This document shows, one piece after another, positions 35,106 to 44,101 of a stretch of DNA of 64,000 bases. The stretch spans positions 1,116,001 through 1,180,000 of the forward strand of contig NZ_CP020918.1 of the NCBI RefSeq assembly GCF_003076455.1. Reading direction: 5' to 3'. This DNA comes from Flavobacterium faecale. Its GTDB lineage: Bacteria; Bacteroidota; Bacteroidia; Flavobacteriales; Flavobacteriaceae. The notes under the pieces are model-generated. The model saw only the letters and a program-made list of their open reading frames with translations. It was not told where the DNA came from and did not search any database. The translations under genes were made by a program, and so were the position numbers. Each line of letters opens with the position of its first letter. Positions within the stretch are counted from its first letter, which is position 1.

Positions 35106-35530
35106 TTGGATTTGTAGTCAAGTAGTTACTGTACAGTAGACAAAGGCTAGCGCGAGCATCTTGCTCGTGCGCGCAAAGTAATTCCATCTAGTTTTTGGCT
35201 ATTTTTAATTGGATGATGCTGAGATTTAGATTGTGTTCATGAGCGGGACGCTTGCGCCAGCTTGGGCCCACAAAGAAATTCTATCTAGTTTTTGGCTATT
35301 TTTAAATGGATTATGCTGAGATTTTGATTGTGTTCACGAGCGGGACGCTCGCCCCAGCATGGGGAAGGTGTAGTTGGATTTGTAGTCAAGTATTTCAGGA
35401 CAAGACAAAAGGCTAGCGCAAGCATCTTGCTCGTGCCCATAAAGATTTTCAATCTAGTTTTGGCTATTTTTAATTGGATTATGCTGTGATTTAGATTGTG
35501 CTCAAGAGCGGGATGCGTGCGCCAGAATGG
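35096..35530. repeat. 268-bp tandem duplication downstream of cvpA, with a 97-bp sub-repeat
   Basis: GAAGGTGTAGTTGGATTTG begins at 35096 (the end of cvpA) and again at 35364. Within each unit are a hairpin-forming GGCTAGCGC-GAGCATCTTGCTC block and a TCTAGTTTTTGGCTATTTTT block. The latter occurs three times (near 35187, 35284 and 35453). No gene is seen in this 437-bp gap. Confidence 0.8.
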
Positions 35531-35542
35531 GGGTAGTTCTTT

Positions 35543-36334
35543 TCATTCGTCAGGTACGTGTCGAGCTTGATTAATTATTATTTTAATTCTATTTGGAAAC
35601 TCTTCAAGATTAAATTTTTCAATAATGATATCTTTTACTCTTTCTACTTGCCAATGAGTTTCTACAATAATTCCGAGTAGGTGTTCAATTGAATAGTCAA
35701 CTCTTATGTCATTTATAACTTTATTATATTCTTTTTTTTGCGCAATATCATCTCCAACTAAAAAATATGGAATATATTCCTCTCTTACTATTTTTCTCCA
35801 TTCTCGCTCCATTCCATATGGATAGTTTTTAGCTCTTAAGATTTTATTACGGACAAGAATTCCATCATAGTTTTTTGAGTGAGCAAAAATCTTTATTTGC
35901 TGTTTAGTCAAAAGACTTTTGTGATCAGTCATATAGCCATTTAAAGCATTTTCTAAATTATCTTTAGATGTTGTAGTTATATTTTTGAAATTATTAATAA
36001 TATCATTAGTCAAATCCGACTTTCTTTCCAAATATAGAACAGGATTAAAGTCGTTTTCTTCTCCCCATTTTTTATTCAAAATTATCCCCAATGTACCGTA
36101 TGATTTTTGATAAGCAATTGCAAAGTCAGGGGTGACATTTGAAGTACTAATCATAGGAAAGCAGGCTTCTTTGTTTTCCGTGTCATTGGTTATGTTTTCG
36201 ACACAATAACTTGGTTTTAGTCCTTGAATTAATATTAATTCAAGGGTTTCCCAATTTTGAGTCATATGTATTAAAGGGAAAGAATCTCTTTCACCAGGTT
36301 CATAATATCTATTCGTATCGACCCAATAATTCAT
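35543..36334 (-). CDS. AbiGi-type abortive-infection protein (antitoxin family), orphan
   Basis: 263 residues. Features resembling the AbiGi family: an opening H-M-T-Q-N-W-E-T-L-E-L-I-L-I-Q-G-L-K-P-S-Y-C, P-M-I-S-T-S-N-V, then Y-G-T-L-G-I-I-L-N-K-K-W-G-E-E-N-D-F-N-P-V-L-Y-L, and a late E-R-E-W-R-K-I before Y-S-I-E-H-L-L-G-I-I-V. AbiGi is the antitoxin of the type IV AbiG toxin-antitoxin pair of lactococcal phage defence. The expected partner AbiGii, a nucleotidyltransferase-type toxin, is not next to it. It looks AT-richer than its neighbours, and with repeats on both sides it may have been acquired. DUF2971-like proteins are the main alternative. Confidence 0.6.
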   Translation of the reverse strand: MNYWVDTNRYYEPGERDSFPLIHMTQNWETLELILIQGLKPSYCVENITNDTENKEACFPMISTSNVTPDFAIAYQKSYGTLGIILNKKWGEENDFNPVLYLERKSDLTNDIINNFKNITTTSKDNLENALNGYMTDHKSLLTKQQIKIFAHSKNYDGILVRNKILRAKNYPYGMEREWRKIVREEYIPYFLVGDDIAQKKEYNKVINDIRVDYSIEHLLGIIVETHWQVERVKDIIIEKFNLEEFPNRIKIIINQARHVPDE

Positions 36335-36505
36335 GTTTTCCTCATATTAATATTCATTTTCCGTGCATTGTTAGAATTACAGCTCACTAGTAAATATACG
36401 CAAGTTTGTGCGTTTTAGTAGTTTAAAATAAATAATGGTTAGGTAAAATCTTTCTTTGAATAATCACAAAATCGTTTCAAAAAATCAACACAATCCCACT
36501 TCTCC

Positions 36506-36616
36506 GCGTGAGGGATTGAAGTGGAAATCCTTTTTTGTCCGCCGCGGCGGACAAAAAAGATTGCAACGTAAAGCCCGACCCGCAATCCCTACCTTTCGGG
36601 ATTGCGGGTCACGCCC
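36506..36616 (-). ncRNA. Structured intergenic element, copy 4 (minus orientation)
   Basis: On the minus strand GGGCGTG (from 36616) and CACGC (ending at 36506) close the element. The inner hairpins are TTTTTTGTCCGCC/GGCGGACAAAAAA and ATCCCGAAAG/CTTTCGGGAT. It begins nine bases past the batE stop, so it would lie in the 3' end of the bat transcript. Confidence 0.5.
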
Positions 36617-36625
36617 AAATACTTT

Positions 36626-37372
36626 TTATTTTACTTCTTTGATGTTGTTGCTTTGTAGCCAACCTTCGGTGCCATCTGTCAGCTGAATTTTTTTCCAGTT
36701 GGAAACGGTTTCTAGGACGTAGACTTTGGTTCCTTCGTGGAGTACGAGGGTGGTGGTGCTTGCTTTTTGTGGTTCGCTGTATACCTCCGCAATGTCGGCA
36801 AAAATGATGGCTGGTTTTTCGTTATCAAAATGACTTTTTTCGAATAATGCTGCCGCCACACTGACCACAACACAGAGTAAGAAAACAAACATTCCGTAGA
36901 AAAAGGCTCTTTTGGTAAGCGTTAATTGGGAGAAATAGTAGCCCAAAAAGCACAACAAAAAGAAGAAGGCAAAGCTCACGCCCATCCAAGCCCAGGTGTT
37001 GAAATGGTAAATACCTGTGAAATCACGTAGCATTTTGGCAAAACCTACTTTGGGAACGACTTTGATTTCGTCAATGGTTTTCTTTTGGGCAAATTTCAAG
37101 TTATTGGTAATATCGGCATCATCGGGATTGAGTACCAGTGCTTTTTCGTAATTGTAAATCGCGGGTGCTACTTGGTTCAATTTGTAATAGCAATTTCCCA
37201 AGTTATAATACAGTTCTGCCGATTGTTGGTTGCCTTTTAAAACACTTTCATAAGCGGCAGCGGCTTCTTTGTACTTTCCTTTTTGATACAAGTCATTGCC
37301 TTTGTCGAAATTACTTTGCGCAAAGAATAATTGACTGATGAATAAGAGGAGTAGGGATAAATAATTTTTCAT
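36626..37372 (-). CDS. batE: BatE: TPR and SH3-domain membrane protein
   Basis: 248 residues from MKNYLSLLLL, with a signal peptide ending F-F-A-Q. Two to three TPR units (about 20-115: N-L-G-N-C-Y-Y-K-L-N-Q, A-I-Y-N-Y-E-K-A-L-V-L-N-P-D-D-A) are followed by two membrane helices (about 135-155 and 165-185) and a bacterial SH3-like domain at the C-terminus (V-Y-S-E-P, G-T-K-V-Y-V-L-E-T, G-W-L-Q). It is the last gene of the bat operon. Bat proteins are linked to oxygen tolerance in Bacteroides and to envelope stress; their exact mechanism is not settled. Confidence 0.88.
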   Translation of the reverse strand: MKNYLSLLLLFISQLFFAQSNFDKGNDLYQKGKYKEAAAAYESVLKGNQQSAELYYNLGNCYYKLNQVAPAIYNYEKALVLNPDDADITNNLKFAQKKTIDEIKVVPKVGFAKMLRDFTGIYHFNTWAWMGVSFAFFFLLCFLGYYFSQLTLTKRAFFYGMFVFLLCVVVSVAAALFEKSHFDNEKPAIIFADIAEVYSEPQKASTTTLVLHEGTKVYVLETVSNWKKIQLTDGTEGWLQSNNIKEVK

Positions 37373-37518
37373 AGATAGAAGTTTAACCACTAAGACCACA
37401 AGGGAAGCACAGAGCTCACGACCTAGGTTCTATTCTTAGTTTTATATTTCAGTTGCTATTATTTTATAATTTGTTTAAAAACACTGTGCACTTAGTGCTT
37501 TCTTCGTGCACTTTGTAT

Positions 37519-39297
37519 TTAGACTTTTCTGCTCATTTGTTTTTCGAGTACGGAGATAATCATTACCGCCTTGTCAAAATCTTCCTGAATGGTAGCGCTT
37601 GATGCTGGTGCGTAACGTGCAAACTCGCAGTTCTCGGTCAGGTTGATGAAGTCGGCTACAACGGTTGGTTCGGCACCTTTGTTCAATAACAGTTCTTGAA
37701 TATTTTCTTTACTCATTTCGGAGGTTTCGATATGCAATTTGGCTTTCAAGAAATTGTGCATGGCTTTTTCTAGCGCCACGTAAAACGGTTCTTTGTTGGC
37801 CAGTTGTTTTTTGGCTTCAGATAAATATTTCTTGGCCAGTTTGTTGTTGGCTTTGATTCGGTTTCCAAAAACGTCACTGTCAATGGCTTCTTTTTTCTTT
37901 TTGGCCAAGATAATGATTGGCAACAATAGGAATGGCGCAAATAAAAGACCGTAGAACAAATTAGATCCCAAGAAATTGTCTTCGTTTATTGCTGTCAACT
38001 CTGTTTTTGTTTTCACATACTTAAACTGACTTTGGGCAATTACCTTTTGTTTGTTGCCACCAATAGAATCTGCTCTAGTGTCTGTTGGACCTTCGAGGAC
38101 GTCAATCATAATTTCGGGAGAACTGATTGTTTTGTAGCTTTTGGAGCCCAAATCAAAATAGCTAAACTGAATTGGTTTGACTGGATAACTACCTTTGTAT
38201 TGTGGTACAATGGTGTAACTGTCAGAGATGCTACCGGTCATGCCTGAAAGTGGTGTTTCTACATTATCTGTGTGTACGGCATCGTACATTTCGAGTGCGT
38301 TAGGTACAACTGGCTTTGGTAAGGTAAATAATTTTAAATTTCCTTTTCCGGATACGCTTACAAGTAAATCTAAGCTTTCGCCGTTTTTCAGACTTGTTTT
38401 AGAAGAGGTTACTTTGAAATCAAATTTACCTACAGCTCCTGAAAAGTCAGCTGGTTTTCCTGCTTCGGGTAATGCCTTTACATTGATAGTTTTGCTACCT
38501 GCAGAGACGCGTTTGTTTCCATCAGTAACTTGCATGCGGCCATAAATATCATATCGATTGGTTGGCAACTGTACATCGATGTCTAAGGATAGGGGTTCGA
38601 TATCTAGTTTTCCTGATTTTTGAGGATATAGAACAGTTTTTCGCAATACTACGTAGCGGTACTTTTGACCTTTGAACTGTCCTTCTTCTGCTACTAATTT
38701 TTTGATGTCAATATTTTGACTCCAAAAATCGTTGTATTTTGGTTTGTTCAACTCTCTCCAATTTGTTATTCCGATGTTATAACTGAAATAGAGTTTGTAA
38801 ACTACCGTAATGGGTTCGTTGATATATGGGTTTCCGTTTGAAATATCGGCTACCAAATAGATGTTATTGTCTGCAGAGACTGCTGGTTGATTTGGGTCGC
38901 CATATTGTTGCTGTTGCCCTTGCTGTGGTTGTTGAACAGCATCTGTAACATTAATTTTTACATTGGATGTTTTGTAAACTTTACCATCGTACTCAATAGT
39001 GGCCGACTTGATAACTATATTTCCCTTGTGATTGGGAACCAAATAATAAGAGTACATTTTTTCGAAAGAGCTTCGACCATTTACCCATGACTGACTCACT
39101 TGTTGGCTTGGGCCGGCAATAACTCTAAACCCATCAAAGTTGGGTTCGCTGAAATTATCACCATCAAAATTCATGTAGAAATCGATGCGCAGTCTCTCGT
39201 TTATTCCAAGCGTGTTTTTGCTTACCCTAGCCTCAAACTGAATTTGTGCCATGACTGCTTGCGAAATTAAAAACACTACTAATATTAATCGTTTCAT
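37519..39297 (-). CDS. batD: BatD-family protein
   Basis: 592 residues from MKRLILVVFL with a cleavable signal peptide (A-V-M-A-Q). The long extracytoplasmic part holds repeated immunoglobulin-like beta domains of the BatD family (F-E-A-R-V-S-K-N-T-L-G-I-N-E-R-L-R-I-D-F at the start). A membrane helix at about 450-470 (L-F-Y-G-L-L-F-A-P-F-L-L-L-P-I-I-I-L) is followed by a helical cytoplasmic tail with K-A-M-H-N-F-L-K-A-K-L. It sits between batC and batE and probably acts in the inner-membrane Bat complex. Confidence 0.9.
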   Translation of the reverse strand: MKRLILVVFLISQAVMAQIQFEARVSKNTLGINERLRIDFYMNFDGDNFSEPNFDGFRVIAGPSQQVSQSWVNGRSSFEKMYSYYLVPNHKGNIVIKSATIEYDGKVYKTSNVKINVTDAVQQPQQGQQQQYGDPNQPAVSADNNIYLVADISNGNPYINEPITVVYKLYFSYNIGITNWRELNKPKYNDFWSQNIDIKKLVAEEGQFKGQKYRYVVLRKTVLYPQKSGKLDIEPLSLDIDVQLPTNRYDIYGRMQVTDGNKRVSAGSKTINVKALPEAGKPADFSGAVGKFDFKVTSSKTSLKNGESLDLLVSVSGKGNLKLFTLPKPVVPNALEMYDAVHTDNVETPLSGMTGSISDSYTIVPQYKGSYPVKPIQFSYFDLGSKSYKTISSPEIMIDVLEGPTDTRADSIGGNKQKVIAQSQFKYVKTKTELTAINEDNFLGSNLFYGLLFAPFLLLPIIILAKKKKEAIDSDVFGNRIKANNKLAKKYLSEAKKQLANKEPFYVALEKAMHNFLKAKLHIETSEMSKENIQELLLNKGAEPTVVADFINLTENCEFARYAPASSATIQEDFDKAVMIISVLEKQMSRKV

Positions 39298-39472
39298 TTT
39301 ACTATTTAATCGTTTATGCTTTTTTTTTAAGGAAAGACTTTTTGAAGAGCACTTCGACAAGCTCAGTGTGACAAATTTTAGTTTAAAATCGAATTAAGAT
39401 GTCGGTAAACAAAGTCAATAAAGTTCTAGTATTGTTTTTTGACATTTGAACTTTGACATTTGATTTTGCTCT

Positions 39473-40246
39473 CTACCAATCTTTATCTGTGTCAACTGGT
39501 TTCCCTTTGACTTTGTTGGCATTGACTTTACCTTGAATTTTTTTCTCCTCGTTGTTTACTGCATCAAGTAGGTTTTCAAGTCTTTGTTTGGATATTCCCC
39601 CAGGATTTGGTTTTGGTTGACCATCATCTTTTGGATTGTCACCTTTGTTTGGATCTTTTTTGTCCTTATCACCATCCTTTTTATCCTTGTCTTTGTCGCC
39701 TTTATCGTCTTTCTTATCTTTATCCTTATCCTTATTTTTGTCCTTATCCTTATCCTTGTCCTTATCCTTGTCCTTGTCTTTGTTTTTATCTTTATTATCG
39801 TTTTTAGGAGGATTTTCTTTTAGCATTTTCTTAGCCAAGGCATAGTTGTAACGGGTTTCGTCATCGGCAGGATTGTTACGTAAGGCGTTTTTGTAGGCTT
39901 CTACCGCTTGCGTATAATCTTTCTCTTTCATGAACACATTTCCAAGGTTATGAAAGGCTTTGTGTTTTTGGCTTCTAGTTTTTGCTTTTTCTATGGCAGT
40001 TGCAAAAGCAAATTTTGATTCGGCAGCTTGATTTTGTCTGTAAATTGCATTCCCTAAGTTGTAGTTTGCTGCAGCTTTATTATTTGACTTAGCACCCGAA
40101 ATTCTATAATCTGCTTCAGCATCTACAAATTTGCTAGCAGCGTATTCTTCATTTCCTTGTGGTAGGGCATCATCTTTTTGTTGGGCATGTCCTGCTAGCC
40201 CCAAAAATGGGAACAGCGCTAAACCTATTTTATAAATTACTTTCAT
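39473..40246 (-). CDS. batC: BatC: TPR protein with a Lys/Asp low-complexity tract
   Basis: 257 residues with a signal peptide (G-L-A-G-H-A-Q). Three TPR units span about 30-145 (A-A-N-Y-N-L-G-N-A-I-Y-R-Q, A-F-H-N-L-G-N-V-F-M-K-E-K-D-Y, A-V-E-A-Y-K-N-A-L-R-N-N-P). Residues about 150-215 are an almost pure K-D repeat written by a 6-bp tandem (TCCTTA/TCCTTG-type units on the plus strand at about 39660-39790). It should be periplasmic. The repeat tract is likely to vary in length between strains. Confidence 0.88.
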   Translation of the reverse strand: MKVIYKIGLALFPFLGLAGHAQQKDDALPQGNEEYAASKFVDAEADYRISGAKSNNKAAANYNLGNAIYRQNQAAESKFAFATAIEKAKTRSQKHKAFHNLGNVFMKEKDYTQAVEAYKNALRNNPADDETRYNYALAKKMLKENPPKNDNKDKNKDKDKDKDKDKDKDKNKDKDKDKKDDKGDKDKDKKDGDKDKKDPNKGDNPKDDGQPKPNPGGISKQRLENLLDAVNNEEKKIQGKVNANKVKGKPVDTDKDW

Positions 40247-40276
40247 TTTTTACTATTTTATGACCCGCTTTGGGGT

Positions 40277-41311
40277 TTATGGGGTTTCATTAAATAAATT
40301 CAACTTCTTCACCCAACTTGTTTTTCTTTCTAACAAGAAGATATCTGCAAACAATAATAGAAAAGCAAAACCTAAAAACCATTGAAATTGCGATTGAAAA
40401 TCGGCCATTTGTGTGGCTTCAAATTCGGTTTTCTGAATGTTGTCTAAGGTGTTTTTGATGTATTCCATCACTTCCTTAGTATTATTTCCATTGATGTAAC
40501 CACCTTTAGTTGCTTTTGCAATCGTTTCAAGACTAGCTTGATTTAATTTGGTTACAACGACTTCTCCATTTTTATCTCTTTGGTAGCTTTCGACCACACC
40601 ATTTTTTTTCAATGGAATTGTAGCTCCTTTTTCAGTACCAACTCCAATTGTGATGATGCGCATGCCTTGTTTGTTTGCTTCTTCGGCTGCTGCCAAAGCA
40701 CCATCAGAATGGTCTTCACCATCTGAAATCAAAATTAACAGCTTGCTGGTTTTACTTTTGTCATCAAAATAAGTGGCTGATAATTTTATTGCTTCATCTA
40801 GGGATGTTCCTTTGGACGAAACCATATCTGGGCTCATACTTTGCAAGAACATTTTGGCAACGCTATAATCTGTGGTAATTGGTAAAACAGGAAAAGCACT
40901 ACCGGCATACGCCACGATTCCGATTCGGTCATTGCCTAAACGACTGATGATTTGCGAAACTAGTTGCTTGCTTTTTTCTAGTCTACTTGGAGCAATATCT
41001 TCTGCAAGCATACTTTTTGAAACGTCCATTGCAAAAACGATATCGATTCCTTCTCGCTTTACAGTTTCCATCTTAGTTCCGATTTTCGGGTTTACCAAAC
41101 CAAATATCAGGCCTAGTAATGCCAATAACATCACAATTAATTTTAGAACAGGTTTAAAAACCGAACGTTCAGGGCTCAATTGATTGATGGCATCGATGGA
41201 TCCAAATTCTTTTTGCTTTTTCTTTTTCCAATACATATTGAAAAAGAAAACGGCTACCAATAATGGCAACAAGAAAAGTAAGTATAAATAATTGCGTTCG
41301 TCTAATTCCAT
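40277..41311 (-). CDS. batB: BatB: VWA-domain membrane protein
   Basis: 344 residues. Two N-terminal membrane helices (about 8-28 and 55-75) precede a von Willebrand factor A domain with the MIDAS motif D-V-S-K-S-M and the downstream T-S-L-D-E and L-I-S-D-G-E-D-H-S-D-G. A C-terminal membrane helix is at about 312-332. It is a paralogue of BatA, with which it lies in one operon; the A domain probably contacts BatC, BatD or envelope ligands through a bound metal. Confidence 0.92.
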   Translation of the reverse strand: MELDERNYLYLLFLLPLLVAVFFFNMYWKKKKQKEFGSIDAINQLSPERSVFKPVLKLIVMLLALLGLIFGLVNPKIGTKMETVKREGIDIVFAMDVSKSMLAEDIAPSRLEKSKQLVSQIISRLGNDRIGIVAYAGSAFPVLPITTDYSVAKMFLQSMSPDMVSSKGTSLDEAIKLSATYFDDKSKTSKLLILISDGEDHSDGALAAAEEANKQGMRIITIGVGTEKGATIPLKKNGVVESYQRDKNGEVVVTKLNQASLETIAKATKGGYINGNNTKEVMEYIKNTLDNIQKTEFEATQMADFQSQFQWFLGFAFLLLFADIFLLERKTSWVKKLNLFNETP

Positions 41312-41345
41312 TTTTTTTAATTCTCTGTTCCCAGGTTTCAGTCTC

Positions 41346-41395
41346 AGTCTCAGTGTTCAGTCTCGGTTTGCGTACAGGTACTGAACACTGAGACT
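41346..41395. repeat. Perfect 16-bp inverted repeat between batA and batB
   Basis: AGTCTCAGTGTTCAGT at 41346-41361 and its exact complement at 41380-41395, separated by 18 nt. It could form a strong hairpin in the bat mRNA; no T run follows, so termination is not implied. Confidence 0.7.
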
Positions 41396-41408
41396 ATCAA
41401 CTGTATAC

Positions 41409-42410
41409 TTAAATAAAGCTTCTATACACTGTGTTTCTTAATCCAACTTCTATCAACAACAACAATCCTGCAAAAAGAACAAAGCCTCTAAATTTTTCGT
41501 CATAATCATAGAACTTCAATTCTTCGATTTCTGTAGTTTCGAGTTTGTTTATTTCGTTATAAATTTCGGCTAATTTGTCGTTGCTCGTTGCTCTAAAGTA
41601 TTTACCATCCGTCTTTTTGGCGATAGACTGCATAAGTTTCTCATCAATTTCGACCTTCATTCTTTGAAACAAAATTTCTCCGTTTGGCGCTTGTGCATAC
41701 GGGAACTCGGCCATTCCGTTGGTTCCAATTCCAATTGTGTACACTTTTATTCCGTATTGTTTGGCGATGTCTGCTGCGGTTTCTGGTTCGATAAAACCGG
41801 CATTGTTTACCCCATCAGTCAATAAAATAATCACTTTGCTTTTGGCTTTACTATCCTTCAAACGGTTTACGGCAGTTGCCAATCCCATTCCGATTCCGGT
41901 ACCGTCTTGCAAAACTTGATCGTATTTAATGCTTTTTATCGCTTCGAGTACAACAGCCTTATCACTTGTAACAGGCGTTTTGGTATAGGCCTCAGAAGCA
42001 TAAACTACTAATCCAATTCGGTCGTTTGGTCTTTCAGAGGCGAAGTTTGCGGCAACTTCTTTCAAACCTTCCATACGGTTAGGTTTTAAATCTTTGGCCA
42101 ACATACTACCCGAAACATCGACTGCCATGACAATATCAATTCCTTTGGTTGTTTTTGTCTTATTACTAATATCGACTGTTCTTGGTCGTGCGAGCGCTAT
42201 GATCAAAGAGCATAAAGCGACAATGCGTAAAACTCCCAAATAGGGTTTGAATTTTACTAAGAATGAAGTTGAGGCTTTAAATCCTTTGGTCGAACTAATT
42301 TTTAAGGTCGGTGTTTGGTGTTTTCTTTTCCAAAATAACCAAGCTATAGCAAATGGAATTAGAAGAAACAACCAAAAAAATTGGGGGTTTAAGAATGTTA
42401 TCTGTTCCAT
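41409..42410 (-). CDS. batA: BatA: VWA-domain membrane protein
   Basis: 333 residues with N-terminal membrane helices (about 8-25 and 55-75), a VWA domain (MIDAS D-V-S-G-S-M; L-L-T-D-G-V-N-N-A-G) and a C-terminal helix at about 305-325. Its ATG overlaps the stop codon of the preceding gene by one base, so the two are translationally coupled. Paralogue of BatB. Together with the MoxR ATPase and DUF58 protein it forms the conserved core of these operons. Confidence 0.92.
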   Translation of the reverse strand: MEQITFLNPQFFWLFLLIPFAIAWLFWKRKHQTPTLKISSTKGFKASTSFLVKFKPYLGVLRIVALCSLIIALARPRTVDISNKTKTTKGIDIVMAVDVSGSMLAKDLKPNRMEGLKEVAANFASERPNDRIGLVVYASEAYTKTPVTSDKAVVLEAIKSIKYDQVLQDGTGIGMGLATAVNRLKDSKAKSKVIILLTDGVNNAGFIEPETAADIAKQYGIKVYTIGIGTNGMAEFPYAQAPNGEILFQRMKVEIDEKLMQSIAKKTDGKYFRATSNDKLAEIYNEINKLETTEIEELKFYDYDEKFRGFVLFAGLLLLIEVGLRNTVYRSFI

Positions 42411-44041
42411 TAGTTTTTAAGTTGTTTTAATTCTACAGAGCTCAATACTCGGTTTACAATATCGTTGGCATAATGATCACCCTCTTCATGTAAAATCAAG
42501 ATTTGTTGCAATCCGCCATCTTGACCAAAGAGTAGTATTTCATAAAATATTTTTTGACTCGTATTGGTTAGCCCATTTAGTTTTACAAAAGTTCCGTAGG
42601 CTTTCACTCCTTTCACTCCTTCTGGAGTTTCGAAGTCTTCCTGTTTCACGATCATATTTTGTGCTCCTTGTGATTCGATAGATTGAACGGTAACCTCGAC
42701 TGCTTTGTTCAGATCGGTTTGCGTATCTTGTTTGTATTTCATGGTAGAAACCATCAAGTAAAAATCACCTACAAAACTACCATACGCAAAAGACTGCATT
42801 TCTTTGACCAAAGCTAGACCTTCTTTTGGTAACGACTTTTTCAAATCAATTCGCTTTAAAACCTTTGGAGTTTCAATTATAACAGAAGGATTTCCGTATT
42901 CGCTTTTGATCCATTCACCTTCTAGTAATTCTTTAGTTTCATGACCAAGAATAGTGTCTTTTACATTTTCGAAACCTCTAGTAACAATAAAGAATGCTAG
43001 GACTGCGGTAATTACAAACCCTACTGCTGCAATGGCAATTTGAATACGTTTTTTGCGTTGTTTTGCCAATTGAATTTGCACCTGTTTTTGACGTTGCATC
43101 TCATTAAGAAGTTGTTCCTCTTCTGCAGGTACATCAACGGGTATAGCGCTATCGAGCACTACAATTGCTTTTTGAATTTTATTACGATCCTCTGTAATTT
43201 CAAATTCCATTGGTTTTGATTTGGCAAACTTTACCAAATCGGCTTGTTTTAAAACGCGCTCTAAATTATCAATGGTTTCTTGAGTAATCTTCATTTTCTT
43301 CTTCATTGATGCAGCTTTCAAGCCAGTAATCAATTCAGAGGTAGTGCTTTCCATGGCCGGAATTTCGATTGCTTCTTCGATATAATTTCGAGCAATATCG
43401 GTCAATTCACTATAGTATTCTTTGATTTCGCCTTTTTGCCATAACTCTTTTTGCTCCAAAGAGTTCATTAAGATAGTAGCTCTTTCAATAGGTGTTTTAT
43501 AAACTTCTTCTTCAATTTTTTTCTTTTGGTACTTTTTTGTGTACCAATATACTGCCGCAGCAATACCTACCAAAAGTAGAAAACCCAAAAGCCATTTCCA
43601 CCAATTACCAATAGGATTATCCACAGCAACAACATCTTTGATGTCGTACATTTTTTGTTTAAGAGTGTCAACTTGTACCGGTGCTACTTCGACTGCTATT
43701 GAGTCAGTCAAAAAAGCTTTGTTGTTTATAATGACTTTGATACTCGGAATCACATAGCGTCCTGAATCAAATTGTGTCAGGCCGTATCTTTTAATTAATT
43801 CGTATCGGTCATTATTTTTTACCGTATCAATCGGATAGGAGCGAATCACTTCGAGCGCACCAAAATTCTTTACATTAGGAAATTTAACTTTCGATAATGT
43901 ATCAACAGAAGTTTTTAGAGTCAGTTTGAACTCAGCTCCAATCTTATTTTTGGTAGTATCTATGCTTGTTTCAACACGTTTTTGTTGTCCAAAAACGAAG
44001 GCTGAAAAAAGAAGTAGAGATATGTAGAATGCGTTTTTCAT
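42410..44041 (-). CDS. BatD-like / DUF4381-like membrane protein in the bat operon
   Basis: 543 residues with a signal peptide (F-V-F-G-Q-Q). An extracytoplasmic beta-rich domain (about 20-130) resembles the start of BatD. It is followed by a membrane helix (about 147-166), a cytoplasmic helical region (V-Y-K-T-P-I-E-R-A-T, I-A-R-N-Y-I-E-E-A) like the DUF4381 proteins of other MoxR operons, a second membrane helix at about 335-356 and another folded domain of some 170 residues. It fills the slot between DUF58 and batA that a DUF4381 protein occupies elsewhere; the extra C-terminal domain is unrecognised. Confidence 0.75.
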   Translation of the reverse strand: MKNAFYISLLLFSAFVFGQQKRVETSIDTTKNKIGAEFKLTLKTSVDTLSKVKFPNVKNFGALEVIRSYPIDTVKNNDRYELIKRYGLTQFDSGRYVIPSIKVIINNKAFLTDSIAVEVAPVQVDTLKQKMYDIKDVVAVDNPIGNWWKWLLGFLLLVGIAAAVYWYTKKYQKKKIEEEVYKTPIERATILMNSLEQKELWQKGEIKEYYSELTDIARNYIEEAIEIPAMESTTSELITGLKAASMKKKMKITQETIDNLERVLKQADLVKFAKSKPMEFEITEDRNKIQKAIVVLDSAIPVDVPAEEEQLLNEMQRQKQVQIQLAKQRKKRIQIAIAAVGFVITAVLAFFIVTRGFENVKDTILGHETKELLEGEWIKSEYGNPSVIIETPKVLKRIDLKKSLPKEGLALVKEMQSFAYGSFVGDFYLMVSTMKYKQDTQTDLNKAVEVTVQSIESQGAQNMIVKQEDFETPEGVKGVKAYGTFVKLNGLTNTSQKIFYEILLFGQDGGLQQILILHEEGDHYANDIVNRVLSSVELKQLKN

Positions 44042-44101
44042 TTATTTTTTCAACTTTTATAAGTTTTGGCTCCTCCCTTTTGGGGAGGTTGGGAGGGGAT
44101 T

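Noticed and set aside
35543-36334. Complete AbiG toxin-antitoxin pair
   Set aside because: No AbiGii-like ORF is found on either side; neighbours are a repeat region with cvpA and the bat operon.
36456-36686. Open frame of 76 codons across the batE end
   Set aside because: It passes through the structured intergenic element and the antisense of batE; no family resemblance.
39584-39845. Three overlapping plus-strand frames coding for very hydrophobic or Ser/Leu-rich peptides
   Set aside because: They are the antisense of the Lys/Asp repeat of batC; the 6-bp repeat leaves several frames open.
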